From positions 182,457,122-182,521,121 of the forward strand of contig CP136069.1 of NCBI GenBank assembly GCA_032622095.1: a DNA stretch of 64,000 bases. Direction: 5' to 3'. Below the pieces are notes generated by a model that was not told the DNA's origin, searched no databases, and was given only the letters and a program-made list of their open reading frames with translations. Positions 46,390 through 59,460 of this stretch are shown piece by piece (position 1 is the stretch's first letter; every line of letters begins with the position of its first letter). Source of the DNA: Siphonodentalium dalli. Its lineage: Eukaryota > Mollusca > Scaphopoda > Gadilida > Siphonodentaliidae. The position numbers and the translations under genes are program-made.

Positions 46390-47500
46390 TTGCTAGTGAA
46401 GGTGAATATTTCATCCTGGAACTCATGAAATATGATAAAAATAGATGTAAAGACACTTCACGAGACCTCATATCTTTGAGTTATGAACATAAAGTCATCT
46501 CATAGTGCCAATGTACCCCATAATTTGGTCAGGAGAAATATGTATTTCATATTTGACCCTTCATCTATGGTAAAAAATGAATTAAGGGACATGGGAGTGG
46601 TGTCCTAGACATTAACCTAGAGCATAAATTGACTCAATTTTGCAATTTTAGGCAACATTCTTGCCAGGGAAAGTGTATATTTCATGTTGGAACTCATCAA
46701 ATGTGATAAACATGCATCAAAAGGCACTTACTGAGCTCTGATGACTTTGAGTTATGACAACAACGGCATCTCATACTAGATTGTAAGCCATAATTTGGTC
46801 AGGAAAAGTGTAAATTTCATATTTTATCCTACATGTGTTTTAACAATCAATGTAATTACACCCCATCGGTCGCCTAGACACAGCGTAAATGTTCTCAAGT
46901 TTTCAACTGTAGGCCACAATGTCGGCAGTGAAGGTAAACATTTCATGTTGGAACCCATGAAATGTGATAAAATGGATAAAAAGACACTTCATGAGTACTT
47001 ATGACTGAGTTATGAACATAAAGGGACCTCATAGTGTATTGTAGGTCATAATTTGGTCAGGAAAATTGTATATTTCATGTCTTAAGCTCCATGTGTTTTA
47101 AAAATATATTTAATTACAGCCATTGGGTCCCTAGAGATCAATCCACAGTCCATATGTAGTCCATATGCAATTTTATTATTACATTCCATGCTGGAACTCA
47201 TGAAATATGATAAAAATAGATGAAAAGACACTTTCTGAGGCCTTGGTCAGGAGAAATGTGTATTGTATTTTGACCCTTGATGCGTGGTAGCAATCAATGA
47301 AATTACACCCCATGGTATCCTCAGATATGAAGCAACATCATAAATGCACTCAGTTTTGGCAATTTAGAAAACATTGTTGATAGGGAAGTTGTACATGTCA
47401 TGTTGGAACTGGTGAAATGTGATAATAATTGATCAAAAGACACTCGATGAGCCCTGATGGGTTTCAATTATGGTCATAAAGGCATCTGATAGTGTCATTA
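46390..47500. repeat. Five diverged ~250-bp tandem units, left arm
   Basis: TTTCATGTTGGAACTCATGA, then AAAAGACACTTCATGAG, TTTGAGTTATGAACATAAAG and CATAATTTGGTCAGGAAAA recur near 46400, 46676, 46935, 47184 and 47393. The mirror is about 48270-49380. The short ORFs on this block are incidental. Confidence 0.75.
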
Positions 47501-47717
47501 TACAACGGGGAAATTTGTGAAGCGCTAACAAAGCGTATCTACACGGTGTTATACGATCCAAAATGATCCTGATATAAGAAATGCAATCTAGATCATACTC
47601 AGTATCTTCGTATCGACTGAATATATCGTTATTCGATGGTGTTTCCGACATACCTCCGTCTTTACTTTTCTTATGCCTTTGTGAATTGTAGTTCGTCGAT
47701 AATATATTTCTGCACAA
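47433..47717 (-). CDS. 94-codon ORF beside the palindrome centre (left copy), unrecognised
   Basis: The frame starts MCRNILSTNYNSQRHKKSKD, with a second Met at GGMSETPSNNDIFSR, and ends GSSSVF. It is the only non-repetitive-looking frame near the centre and exists as a perfect mirror copy (48053-48337). The two read outward from the spacer. No family is recognised. An internal GGAG/GTATGT could be a splice donor. It overlaps the last 250-bp tandem unit at its 3' end, which lowers confidence that it is a gene. Confidence 0.25.
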   Translation of the reverse strand: MCRNILSTNYNSQRHKKSKDGGMSETPSNNDIFSRYEDTEYDLDCISYIRIILDRITPCRYALLALHKFPRCIMTLSDAFMTIIETHQGSSSVF

Positions 47718-47870
47718 ATGGCACCCGTGTATTGTCTCGAATCATGGGAAGAACTATCGTCCTTATACCAGCGAAAAGATGAGCGAATATGGTGTGGTAT
47801 TATAAACTCGCCGCCTTCGTACCTCTATTTATCGTTTAGAGTTAATGTTCTTAGATAAAAAATTGGCGCG

Positions 47871-47899
47871 CGTGCGGCCCCCCTCATCCCCACTGCCGC
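47871..47899. other. Spacer at the centre of the palindrome
   Basis: This is a 29-base GC- and C-rich stretch between the arms (contains GGCCCCCCTCATCCCC). The last paired bases are TTGGCGCG on the left and CGCGCCAA on the right. Being asymmetric, it fixes the turn-round point exactly. Confidence 0.85.
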
Positions 47900-48052
47900 C
47901 GCGCCAATTTTTTATCTAAGAACATTAACTCTAAACGATAAATAGAGGTACGAAGGCGGCGAGTTTATAATACCACACCATATTCGCTCATCTTTTCGCT
48001 GGTATAAGGACGATAGTTCTTCCCATGATTCGAGACAATACACGGGTGCCAT

Positions 48053-48337
48053 TTGTGCAGAAATATATTATCGACGAACTACAATTCACAAAGGCATAAG
48101 AAAAGTAAAGACGGAGGTATGTCGGAAACACCATCGAATAACGATATATTCAGTCGATACGAAGATACTGAGTATGATCTAGATTGCATTTCTTATATCA
48201 GGATCATTTTGGATCGTATAACACCGTGTAGATACGCTTTGTTAGCGCTTCACAAATTTCCCCGTTGTATAATGACACTATCAGATGCCTTTATGACCAT
48301 AATTGAAACCCATCAGGGCTCATCGAGTGTCTTTTGA
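48053..48337 (+). CDS. 94-codon ORF beside the palindrome centre (right copy), unrecognised
   Basis: This is the exact mirror of 47433-47717, in the opposite orientation. It is identical in every residue, so it adds no independent evidence of coding constraint. Confidence 0.25.
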   Translation: MCRNILSTNYNSQRHKKSKDGGMSETPSNNDIFSRYEDTEYDLDCISYIRIILDRITPCRYALLALHKFPRCIMTLSDAFMTIIETHQGSSSVF

Positions 48338-51300
48338 TCAATTATTATCACATTTCACCAGTTCCAACATGACATGTACAACTTCCCTATCAACAATGTT
48401 TTCTAAATTGCCAAAACTGAGTGCATTTATGATGTTGCTTCATATCTGAGGATACCATGGGGTGTAATTTCATTGATTGCTACCACGCATCAAGGGTCAA
48501 AATACAATACACATTTCTCCTGACCAAGGCCTCAGAAAGTGTCTTTTCATCTATTTTTATCATATTTCATGAGTTCCAGCATGGAATGTAATAATAAAAT
48601 TGCATATGGACTACATATGGACTGTGGATTGATCTCTAGGGACCCAATGGCTGTAATTAAATATATTTTTAAAACACATGGAGCTTAAGACATGAAATAT
48701 ACAATTTTCCTGACCAAATTATGACCTACAATACACTATGAGGTCCCTTTATGTTCATAACTCAGTCATAAGTACTCATGAAGTGTCTTTTTATCCATTT
48801 TATCACATTTCATGGGTTCCAACATGAAATGTTTACCTTCACTGCCGACATTGTGGCCTACAGTTGAAAACTTGAGAACATTTACGCTGTGTCTAGGCGA
48901 CCGATGGGGTGTAATTACATTGATTGTTAAAACACATGTAGGATAAAATATGAAATTTACACTTTTCCTGACCAAATTATGGCTTACAATCTAGTATGAG
49001 ATGCCGTTGTTGTCATAACTCAAAGTCATCAGAGCTCAGTAAGTGCCTTTTGATGCATGTTTATCACATTTGATGAGTTCCAACATGAAATATACACTTT
49101 CCCTGGCAAGAATGTTGCCTAAAATTGCAAAATTGAGTCAATTTATGCTCTAGGTTAATGTCTAGGACACCACTCCCATGTCCCTTAATTCATTTTTTAC
49201 CATAGATGAAGGGTCAAATATGAAATACATATTTCTCCTGACCAAATTATGGGGTACATTGGCACTATGAGATGACTTTATGTTCATAACTCAAAGATAT
49301 GAGGTCTCGTGAAGTGTCTTTACATCTATTTTTATCATATTTCATGAGTTCCAGGATGAAATATTCACCTTCACTAGCAATATTGTTGTCTAAAATTGCA
49401 AACGTTTTCTCAAAATATGAGATATTGCGCGAACTGTTAGTGAGCTAATTGATTTTTGTGTCAAATTTGATCCAACATAGACAAAAACATTCAATAATTA
49501 TGAAGGACTTACTCGAAAACTTAATTTTTATTGCTTTTTTTTTTATAAATGTGAGGGTTATTTTCACACTAGCCCTTGGATATTCGTTCTTATGTCATCG
49601 TTTTTGTTTCAAAGTATTTGTTTTTTGTTGATAATTGACAACCCTGCATTATTTTGATCGAGAATGAAAAACAAAATATTGTATTTTCATGCATTGGTTC
49701 GTTATGGTCCTAATATGAAACATTTTAACTCAAATGCTATATTATTTCGGTTAAATACAAGCTATGTTAACATTTTTATAGGAAATATTCATTTCTGCAT
49801 CATTATATTTGCGATGATGAACACATTCACACATTAGACCGAATGGATTCGCACAAAGCCTTCCTTTATTATAAGACTTCGATAGAAATTATATACGTTT
49901 TCTCAAATTATAAGATTTTGGTCCAAATTTCATTTAAATACTTGATTGTTGCTTCCAACTGTATTTCAAATAGACGAAATATTTCCATTTTATTTAAAAC
50001 AGACGAAATATTTACAATGCTTATCAAGTAATTACATTGTTCTTCGATATTAGTTGTTAGATTATGGTTTTCTAACGTTTTATGAAGAGTAGTATTCAAA
50101 ATTATATATTCCTTTTTTTTTCTGTCAGTGTAAAGAGGCAACATTCTGCATATGCACATCTTAAAGAGTGCTTATATACTTTAACATTAAAGTATACATC
50201 ATAACCCACATATTTGAACACATTACATTCGTGCATATAATGGCATATTGATAAGACACACCGGACCACCATAGAGCTTATAGCGTATGTGGAACTGAAT
50301 AGTTAACTATAGTAGAGGGCTTTTTTACTTGATTTAACAGTGAAAAGGGCACTTAATGTACATCATAATATAACGCACTAATATGTATTGGATTTGCTTT
50401 AAGAAACACGGACGTATACATAAATCAGATACGCATACTTAGAACACATTCACTTCGTGTATATACTGAAGTATACCACGTATATAGTCCACAAAGACAT
50501 AGCCCTGCATGTGAAAACTCAGTTTAACTATACATTAAAGAGCGTTTATACGTGATTTACCTGTGAAAATGGAAATTTTTATACATCATATCACATAGAG
50601 GTACCGTACTTGCTTTAAGAATATGGACAGGTATAGGCACAATCATAACAACAATGGAGACCAGCGTTCTTACACAGAAATCAGTAATTTATGCACTAAA
50701 ATGGTAACAACAATGAAAAATATACACTCTGTGAACTGCCATAGACATCAGAACTATTAAGAATTTATGAGTTGTCTCGCTTGTTTAGTTGCGATACATG
50801 ATGCAATAATTTGAGTTACCAACAATAAAACAGTATTGACGCTATATATTATCCATATACCGACGGTTTTAGACTATATTTCTACTAATAATGCTATTAA
50901 ATGAACGACAATTAAGAGAAATGAACTATGAATGCATATATGAAGTCAATATGTATACACGCGTCCACATAGCAGGCCTTTTCCAGACCAATGTTTGATA
51001 CCCCCGTATAAAATAGAGCGTTTTGAGAAGAATATGTGAAATTAATATGCACATGTGTTCACATAGTAGGTCTTATCGTCATATGAAACTGCCACGTAGT
51101 ACATGCTTTGTTTCCTCTGTATAACAGACTAAATGTATAGGATGTACAATACATATAATTGGTGAAAAGAATACATGAAGTATTTATGCATTAGTCTACA
51201 CCATATGGGCTCTTTATTGTCTCCATGTAATGGAGATTTTAGACTAAATTTCTTCTAATAATGCTATAAATGAACGATAATAAAGAGAAATGAACGATTA

Positions 51301-54300
51301 AAGAATACATCAAGTAAATATGTATACACGCATCCACATAGTAGGTCTTTTCCAGACCAATGTTTTGATGCCTCTGTATTAACAGAGAGCTTGGCGTATA
51401 TATGAATGAACGGTAAGGAATATGTGAAATTAATATAGACATGTGTTCGCATAGTAGCCCTATCGGGGGCATGTTTCCTTAAATGGTAGCAATAATGAAA
51501 ATTTACACTGTGTATTACAAACCACTCAAGGCTTCAAAAATATTACTAATTTTTGTGTTGTGATCAGTTGTCTCGCTTGTTTAGCTGCGATACATGATTC
51601 AATAATTTCATTTACCGCCAATAAAGCAGTATTGACTGGTATTGACGCATTATTTTCTCAATATAACGGCGAGTTTAGATTCCTACTAATAATGCTATAA
51701 ATTAACGACAATAAAGAGAAATCAAAGATTAAAGAGTACATCGAATAAATGTGTATACACGCGTTCCGCTCGTATGCCTTTTCCAGACCAATGGTTGATA
51801 ACCCCCTACATAATAGAGCGTTTTGATAAGAACATGTGTCCACATAGTAGGCCTTTCGTGACATGAGACTGCCACTTGGTACAGACTGTCACTTGGTACA
51901 TGCTTTGTTTACTCTGTATAACAGCCTATCTTGATGGGAGTTATAATACATATAATTGATGAAAATAATGCATGAAGTAAGTATTTATACACTAGTCTAC
52001 ATAATATGGGCTCTTTAGTTTCTCCATTTAATGGAGATTTTAGAGTAATAATATGAATGAACTATGACTAGAATACATCGAAGAACCAGACACCAATGCC
52101 ATACTCCTACCATCCATGGAGCAAGTAATATACATGATATAAGACATAAAATACAACAGACAGTATCGTGTGCAACCGCTAAGGTATCATATGAATGAAC
52201 CGTCATACACAATGATGTTACAACCAAAACTGCCTTATGGACGAAATACTGGAACTGATTATACATTTGATACACGACATGTCATTCCACTTTATTCATG
52301 GTCAGTTAGATATCTTGCGAAAGTGACGTGCACCTTTAAGGTATGTGACCAAAATGTGTTGTATTGTATTCTATATGACCATTTCTGCAGTAAATAACGA
52401 CACATCATTACTAGTGGGACTATGTGTGAAGCTCTTTGAATTAAATGAGCTTACTATGGTGGACATGTTTAACCAGATACGTTCTTCAAATAATGTTGGG
52501 ATTTAAATTGAAGCTTAATTAGCCCTTCAAGCTTTCCAAATCAAGGTTATGGCGTGAAACAACCTGGAGAGAAAGATTTTATTTAGTTACTAATGTGGGT
52601 TCAAATAGAAACACATGGCGAAGGCCATGATTCGAGCCTGTATGGCGCTTCATAGCCCAATAAAGGCGCGCCGATGGGTGTGGTTAACTTTAATATGTCA
52701 TGTGTAGACCAGAAGCCACGAGGAACCCATTGCTGTCCATGTCTGTACCCCATATATACTGCTATATGCAGTCGACCTACCTAGGACCTCAGTTTCTCCT
52801 TTCCTGTGTGGCTATTCCAAACCCATTTAGTGCAATGCGTTTGAAAATATACAGAGCGTTATTAAGAAGGATCGCTGATGCGTATAATATAACCAATATT
52901 TAGTCAAAATTTTAAGAAAACCCCTTATTGAAACATTGCGTTTGATAGTGTTGGGATTTGACCATATAATGGTTATCAGTGAAGTGATGACATGTGCACT
53001 AAATGACCTCAGTCAGTAAAGGCTAGTTCAGACCATATGAGAACCACACTCACCACCCATGCCTATACCCAAACAAACACCATGGCGACAGCGAAACACT
53101 ACGAAGCTTCTCCCCACACGGACACTGTTGTCTTCCATGGATAATTTCTGATCCCATGTTGAGACCAAATTTCAGCCAAAGGGAACCCGTGGTTTCTGAG
53201 AAAATTATATTACAAATATGTACGGATGACGGACGAAGAGTGATTGGTTTTAGTTTCCACACAGATGTGTACCAACACGTTTTGAGACTGATATAGATGA
53301 AGTGTCCCTTTTATTATTGTTACGATGTGAAGTTGGCTAGTTCATACCCGTAGTATCAGTTTCACTGGCCAGTGTCACTTAGAAACAATATTACGGATCA
53401 TTGTCACATACAAAGGTCTTCAAAGGGAAGTCTATAATATGAGTAATATTTTCGCGGGCTTTTAAAGTTGTATATATATATATATATATAATAGGTGTGG
53501 CTTCACATTAGCAAAGATGTCCCAAAGGAACATGCACACCATGAACGGAGGAAATATTAATAATCAAGGATGTATTCTCAATACAGGGGGAGGGGGTAAT
53601 TTAATTTGTTACAGTCAATGGAGCGATTAGGAATGAATAAATTATGGAAAACAAGATGTGAAGAGGCCTATATGACATATGTAGAGCGTGCTACCTATAT
53701 GACATCTGTAGAGCGTGCTAACGGATTTAGTCATAGAAAGAGTAATATCCAAGATGGATGCTTCGTTCAAATTCTATAGAGCCCATCTGGAGGTGCTACT
53801 AAACAAGGAATTTTTACAAAAACTTGGAGTGAAAGTGGATATTCGAAGATTATGAGGGATTAGAAGTTGTAAGAAAAAGAAGAGCGAATAAAAACAGGAA
53901 GTGGTAGATAAAAAAGAGGGATAAAAAAAAAAAGATAACAAAGAAAATTATGAATAAATAGAGGATATCCACCCTTTTTCAGTGGATATGGGTTATATCT
54001 CATGAGTCATGACAAAACATTGAATTTCCACGATATGATCAAATAATAAGCATGTGATACAACGCTTAGCCGATGGGTGTGGAGTCAGCCGGTAGGTTTC
54101 ACGAGGGATTGCGTCAGATTCCAATGACTCAGGCGTTGCGCCGGAAGTAGGGATTGCGCCAGATTCGAATGACTCAGGCATTGCGCCAGAAGTAGGGATT
54201 GCGTCAGATTCGAATGACAGGCATTGCAGGAGGCATAGTTTCTTATGGGCTGGATCTTATTCTAGGGTTTAGGAGACGTGTGTAGACCACTCAATATCCC

Positions 54301-55071
54301 CTCAGGTGTAGTGTGGAACCCTCAGAAGTGGCAGTGGGTTAGATATATTAAAAGACCGTTAATTTTAATTTAATTTTAAATTATTTTTGAATTTTAGAAA
54401 AAGTTGAAGTTTTTTAAGTTTTTCATATTTTTTTAATTTATGAATTTTTTTTTAAAGTTTTTCATTTTTGTTTCTTTTTGAAAAGTTTTTTAAGTTTTTT
54501 GAAATTTTTGAGTATTTTGAAGTTTTTAAAGTTTTTTGAAATTTTTTGAGATTTTGGAAATTTGAGAAATTTTTGAAGTTTTTGAAACTTTTGAAGTTTT
54601 TGAAATTTTTGAAGTTTTTGAAATTTTTGAAGTTTTGAATTTTTTGAAGTTTTCAATGCGAGTGTCACTTTAACATTATCCCACAGTGTGCACCATGTGT
54701 TACTTTAACATTCATCCATAGTGAGTGTCACTTTAATAATCATCCCCAGTGAGAGCCTAGTGTCCCTTCAAGACTGAAGCTACCCCAACGAGATCATCAC
54801 GTGATATACATGTAGATAATATTCCGTTCATTATACGATGGTGGACCGAAAGCGGTGCCCTACATATCATCTAACACCTGACCTCAAATAGGTCATGACA
54901 TATGATGACCTAGGATTATGTAAATTAGCGAGAAAGTAGGTCATGACCTATGATGACCTAGGTCAAACTGCCTAGACTGAGTACTGCGGAGAATATAGGT
55001 CAAACTCCATGTACTGCAGAGAATGTAGGTCAACCTGTCTAGACTGACACCAAACAGGCGGGGTATCATCA

Positions 55072-55077
55072 GTGAAT
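55072..55077. repeat. Direct repeat GTGAAT, right flank of the palindrome
   Basis: GTGAAT directly follows the last palindromic base (55071) and matches 40693-40698. Confidence 0.65.
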
Positions 55078-56476
55078 GAATCGGAATTTATTTTCTGCAT
55101 GGCTAGAGTTAATGTAAAACAATGCCATGGGAAGGTAAGTCCATGTTGGAGTATATAGAGGATTGACCGACTGGTAGTCAGTCTTATTGGTCGGCATTCA
55201 CGGCGGGTAGCACGCTCTTTTAAAAGGGTACTGAACACTAAATCCGACCATTTATGGGGCCATCTACTTTTATACTCAGCAGAATATATGCATCATATGA
55301 ATGAATTTGAGCCATGGATTAGTGAAAAATACACCCGAGTGCTCTATGAACGACACAAACAACATTTATTAGACTTTTAATAGCATGGACAAACATACGT
55401 TATAGGGTTACCCGGCGTTGCGCACGTTAAAGTGATGTGAAACCCTCTGATGTGGATATTTGGTGGGAATAGAGGCCACTCTTGCTCAAAGTATTACACA
55501 TACTCTCATAAATTGTGTATCCAAAAGGCAACACTTACACATGGATTATAAGTCGTGAATGGCCCACCTTGTCGGAGTGATTGTCATTTTGTTTATCGCG
55601 ATTCATTTGCGCCACCAATAAAGAAGTATTTATTTATTTACAAAGTTCTGTGCGTATATCGGACGTTATCGTTTTTTTTAAATCATACATTCAATGTGGT
55701 TGGATTTGACTTTTTTTGTTTTTTGTTGGTCTTTTGATAAATACTTTTTTATTGGGATCAAAACATGAACATCATGAACACATTAGTTAAAAAAATAAAG
55801 ACGACAATTAGGTTTTAAATTGATAAAGACGCCTGTTTATCATATCACCATGAAGATACAGATGTTTTAAAGAAATGTCCAGGTGCTCTTCCGTTCATGG
55901 TGTTATTCTGGCTAATTATTATCAGTTTAAATGAAATGTTGCTATATATCATGTACATGTGCCCGATACAGAGCGAGATCTTTATGTTGTGCATGTTAAG
56001 CTATGAGTCTGTTATAATATAAAGAAAGAAATCTTCTGTAGCGGGCATATCTACCATTGTAAGATACGATGCCAGTATTGGAAAAGTCATATGCTACTGT
56101 GTTTTCTTTTATCTCAGAATAAACTATGCTTGACTGCACATTGAACACGCCTTCTATACAAGTCCAGCTCTCTTGACAAATTGCTTCTTTGTTATGGAAA
56201 ATATCTTAAGGGACAGACTCAATTGTGTTATTATACATAAGCCATTCTAACTGGCCATCCTCTGACGGGTCAAGGTCATTCGTTTTGCAAAACAATATGT
56301 ATCCCTTAAACACCCCTATATAGATGGTACCGACTTAAGTTCGATAGCAGGTGGACAGACAAATATAGATATAGATACAGATATATGAATATTTGTCCTC
56401 TTATAGTAAGGCAAAATACTACTTATTTATTGAAATGATAGTTGAGAGGCACCAATATAGTTAGAACAGTAGTGCA
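55078..56476. other. No feature recognised
   Basis: This is AT-rich sequence, probably intronic or intergenic. I could not support any exon or repeat here. Confidence 0.5.
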
Positions 56477-56744
56477 ATTACCTTCAAGCCTTGAAATAGG
56501 GTGTCTGTCATTTGCAGAATGAGGTCCCCAGAGGGTGAATTTAGTGATGCTACCCCGCATAGCGGGCTAGCATCACTAAATTCACCCTCTGGGGACCTCA
56601 TTCTGCTTACACCTCAGCAGAATGAGGTCCCCAGAGGGTGAATTTGGTGATGCTAGCCCGCTATGCGGGGTAGCATCACTAAATTCACCCTCTGGGGACC
56701 TCATTCTGCAAATGACAGACACCCTATTTCAAGGCTTGATTACC
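56477..56744. mobile_element. Nested palindromic MITE, ~256 bp, with ATTACC flanks
   Basis: The outer inverted repeat runs from TCAAGCCTTGAAATAGGGTG (56484) to its complement ending at 56739. Inside are two tandem hairpins, each starting CAGAATGAGGTCCCCAGAGG and ending with its complement, joined by CTTACACCTCAG. The outer palindrome therefore contains two complete smaller palindromes, whose centres (CCCGCATAGCGGG, CCCGCTATGCGGG) are themselves near-palindromic. ATTACC occurs on both sides (56477-56482, 56739-56744) as a probable target duplication. Confidence 0.85.
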
Positions 56745-58867
56745 GTCCTCCTTATTTAGATTTTAGATGTGCCGATGGGAGCTGGAACATCTGGACAGGG
56801 GCTTCGTAGTTGAAAAAATCAATTCTCCTAATCACTTTTGTACATTATGCATATACCATAAGTTTCAAGTCAAACTGGATCAATTTCCTTCCTTATACAA
56901 GGCAGACCTGGTGCATTGTAGGCTTAGTTTAAACATATTTTATTGCAGCGAATAACTACATGGGGTCGGACACGTCAAGTTATTTCAGATTAAATGCAGT
57001 CAGTTAATCGTATTTATATCGTGTAGTCTTTTGTCAGGAAGACAACACAATATTTATCGATCAAGGATTTTCAAAAGTTATTTCTTCGCCGAAACGTGCC
57101 TTCATAAAATAATGTTTTTGTGTCATGCGGTCAATCTCGGCAATATATATAGGGAAACCGATACGAACAATAACACTACCTTATATGGTCGTCCTTATGG
57201 CTCATATACGCTTATTGAAAAAGACGATACATATATACCGGACTTCAGCATACATATAAACAAGGAAAGCTATATATATATATATATATTTCCTTGTATA
57301 TTTCAGATATATATAATTTTTTAATGAAATGCCGACTGCGATGGATCACCCGCGAACAGACACGCGTCAGACGAAATTATCCCTTCATGGTCATTATCCA
57401 TGGTAATTGACAGCTCCCTGTGGACCAATATAATTCGCCCGAGTGTACACAACATATTTAAATATGCCACCAGTCAGTCAACGATGGGTGTAATGTAATA
57501 ACCACACACTGGTTAAATGGTCTTGCGTCTGGGCCACAATAGTTCATGGCAGATATCGGGTACCAGACAAAGAGAAACAGTTCGACGCCATAAATGGTTA
57601 TTGATAGCAATGAAGTGCGGCGATCATCATCTATACACACCCACACCAATCTATACCGAAATGGACCTCGGTCATAGAAACATAGAAACAACTATATAGG
57701 TGACAACTGTCAAGTCACGGACGCGTCGACAGGGATACGAGTGATTCGCGAGCTATGGTAATTCCGTGTGTATCATTCGTTATGGGAATGGGCCACAGTG
57801 GGTGCGGATGACCACCTTACTAAGTTACTATAAGTGTGATACAGTGCAGGTCAGAGGTGAGATAGAGCTGATTCCAAGTTCCATTCATTGCAAGACAAAC
57901 AAGTTCCATCCCGGTTAAGTTAACTTGCTAATTTGATATGATGTTGGTAGGTGCTGCTGACTTGCCATGGTGCTGGTAGTGACAACTGATGCTGTTAAGC
58001 AATTGTACCGCTATTGTGTTCTAAAGTATATATGCATTGACATTAACATTTGAGTTGTGTGTGTGTCTATATTATATATTATTGTTTAATTTAGTCACGC
58101 AGCGTGGACATAAGCAGTTTGCATGCAGGAGTCATTGTTCCTGTAGATATATAAAATCAAAGTTAATCCTAGTTATCCACAATATTACGAGGCAATTGTA
58201 AAATTATATTATGTATATTATTATATTATTATATTATGTGTCGTACACGATGCTAATAAATATTGTCAATTTATAAATTTACGAATTGAGATAGAAGGAG
58301 CCAGATGTGACTGTACGAACAGATGCGGCTGTTAATATCAGCAAACTATATATAGGGACTATACAATTGCATAGCAATATACTGACCTATTCATTTTGCT
58401 TCTGAAATTTTAAACCCGGAGTGTTTGCCGCCATGACGTACCACCCCGACGGTGTATACAAACACAACCACATAGAAGGGAATCATAATTCCTATTAGCC
58501 GCCAGGGCAAATATATAGCACACACTGTGGGCTGAGACTCTTTGATATATCTGCCTCCGCCCCTAAGATGCGCTATCTGATTATATTAGATCTGTATGCG
58601 GCTATCACACGCCGACAGGCGATCTGACTGGCAAGATAGATTTCCTTGTGTCTGGCTTTTGTAGTAAATCGCCAAATCGACATATCGTTCTCCTGTGGTG
58701 GACATGTTATTTGACATACAAAAAAAATATAATGTTTGGCGAATTTTCACGATGATTATTTGGAAAATAATTGTCATATAAACTCGCATTTGAGTAATTG
58801 CGGCAAGACAAGTAATAGGAATGCGTCATAACATGGCGATTATTTTTTTGAAAGAAGCAATTCACCT
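56745..58867. other. No gene recognised; TA microsatellite in a short hairpin
   Basis: ACAAGGAAA, a (TA)n run at 57271-57289 and TTTCCTTGT form a small cruciform-prone site (57260-57298). The rest shows no supported gene, repeat or RNA. Confidence 0.5.
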
Positions 58868-59460
58868 TCTACATGACAGAAAGGTAATTGTGTGAAAGAT
58901 GGTAACATTTGCGTATTTTGGCCGCCATCTTGGAAGCCATCTTGGATTAACTTGGTAGTTTCTGGATCCAGTTAGATGAAAATAACTTATTTAATGATCC
59001 TACTCATTTACATCACCGATTAATTCTAATTTTCTTTAAGGAAATAGTTAGAAAATAAGAGTATATTTTGGCGAACATTCATACCACTTTCATTAAAACA
59101 TCGCATTTGGAGAAGAATATCAAGGCTATGATCCAAGAAATCAACTAATCTAATGCCTAAGAGATTTGTTATCAAGATTGAAGAGAGGTATATTCCATAA
59201 TAGTCACCAATTCGATACAATCGGAAATGATGTAGACGACATGTTTGGAAAATGATCAATTTCCCCCACTTCCTGTCGCCATTTAGGCGACCATCTTTGA
59301 TCGAAGGACATACTGTTATATAAAAATATAACATGGCGTCACACCATTCAAATTACAAAAGTATTGTTATATGTTTTATATCACAATTATATTTTTATCA
59401 TGAAATCCAACAATACCGAACTTAAGAAAATGAGCATGGCGGCCATCTTTGTGACGTCAT
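58868..59460. repeat. Degraded single-arm copy of the fold-back family
   Basis: GTATTTTGGCCGCCATCTTG, then CACTTCCTGTCGCCATTTAG and AACATGGCGTCACACCATTC follow the order seen in the right arm of the 13.3-17.6 kb element (GGCGGCCAT, ACTTCCGGTCGCTATTTTGG, ATGGCGTTATGTCATGG). It is strongly diverged, with approximate borders. Confidence 0.5.

Larger units (their letters stand above)
40699..55071. mobile_element. Giant palindromic element, 14,373 bp
   Basis: The arms are 40699-47870 and 47900-55071 (7,172 bp each), about a 29-base GC-rich spacer (47871-47899). Every landmark that I compared mirrors around coordinate sum 95,770, with no net indel, including a (TA)n tract and a nine-A run. The ends read TGATGATACCCCGCC and its complement (TG..CA type). 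GTGAAT is directly repeated immediately outside, as expected of integrase- or transposase-mediated insertion. No transposase, integrase or polymerase is recognised, so it is non-autonomous or unrelated to known types. It lies in or beside the lectin gene, 143 bp upstream of its lectin exon. An assembly fold-back is the alternative; the flanking duplication argues against it and the perfect arms argue for it. Confidence 0.8.

Noticed and set aside
40699-55071. Reading the palindrome as a Polinton/Maverick because of the 6-bp duplication
   Set aside because: No DNA polymerase, integrase, protease or capsid gene is visible in 7.2 kb of unique arm sequence. The similarity is limited to the duplication length.
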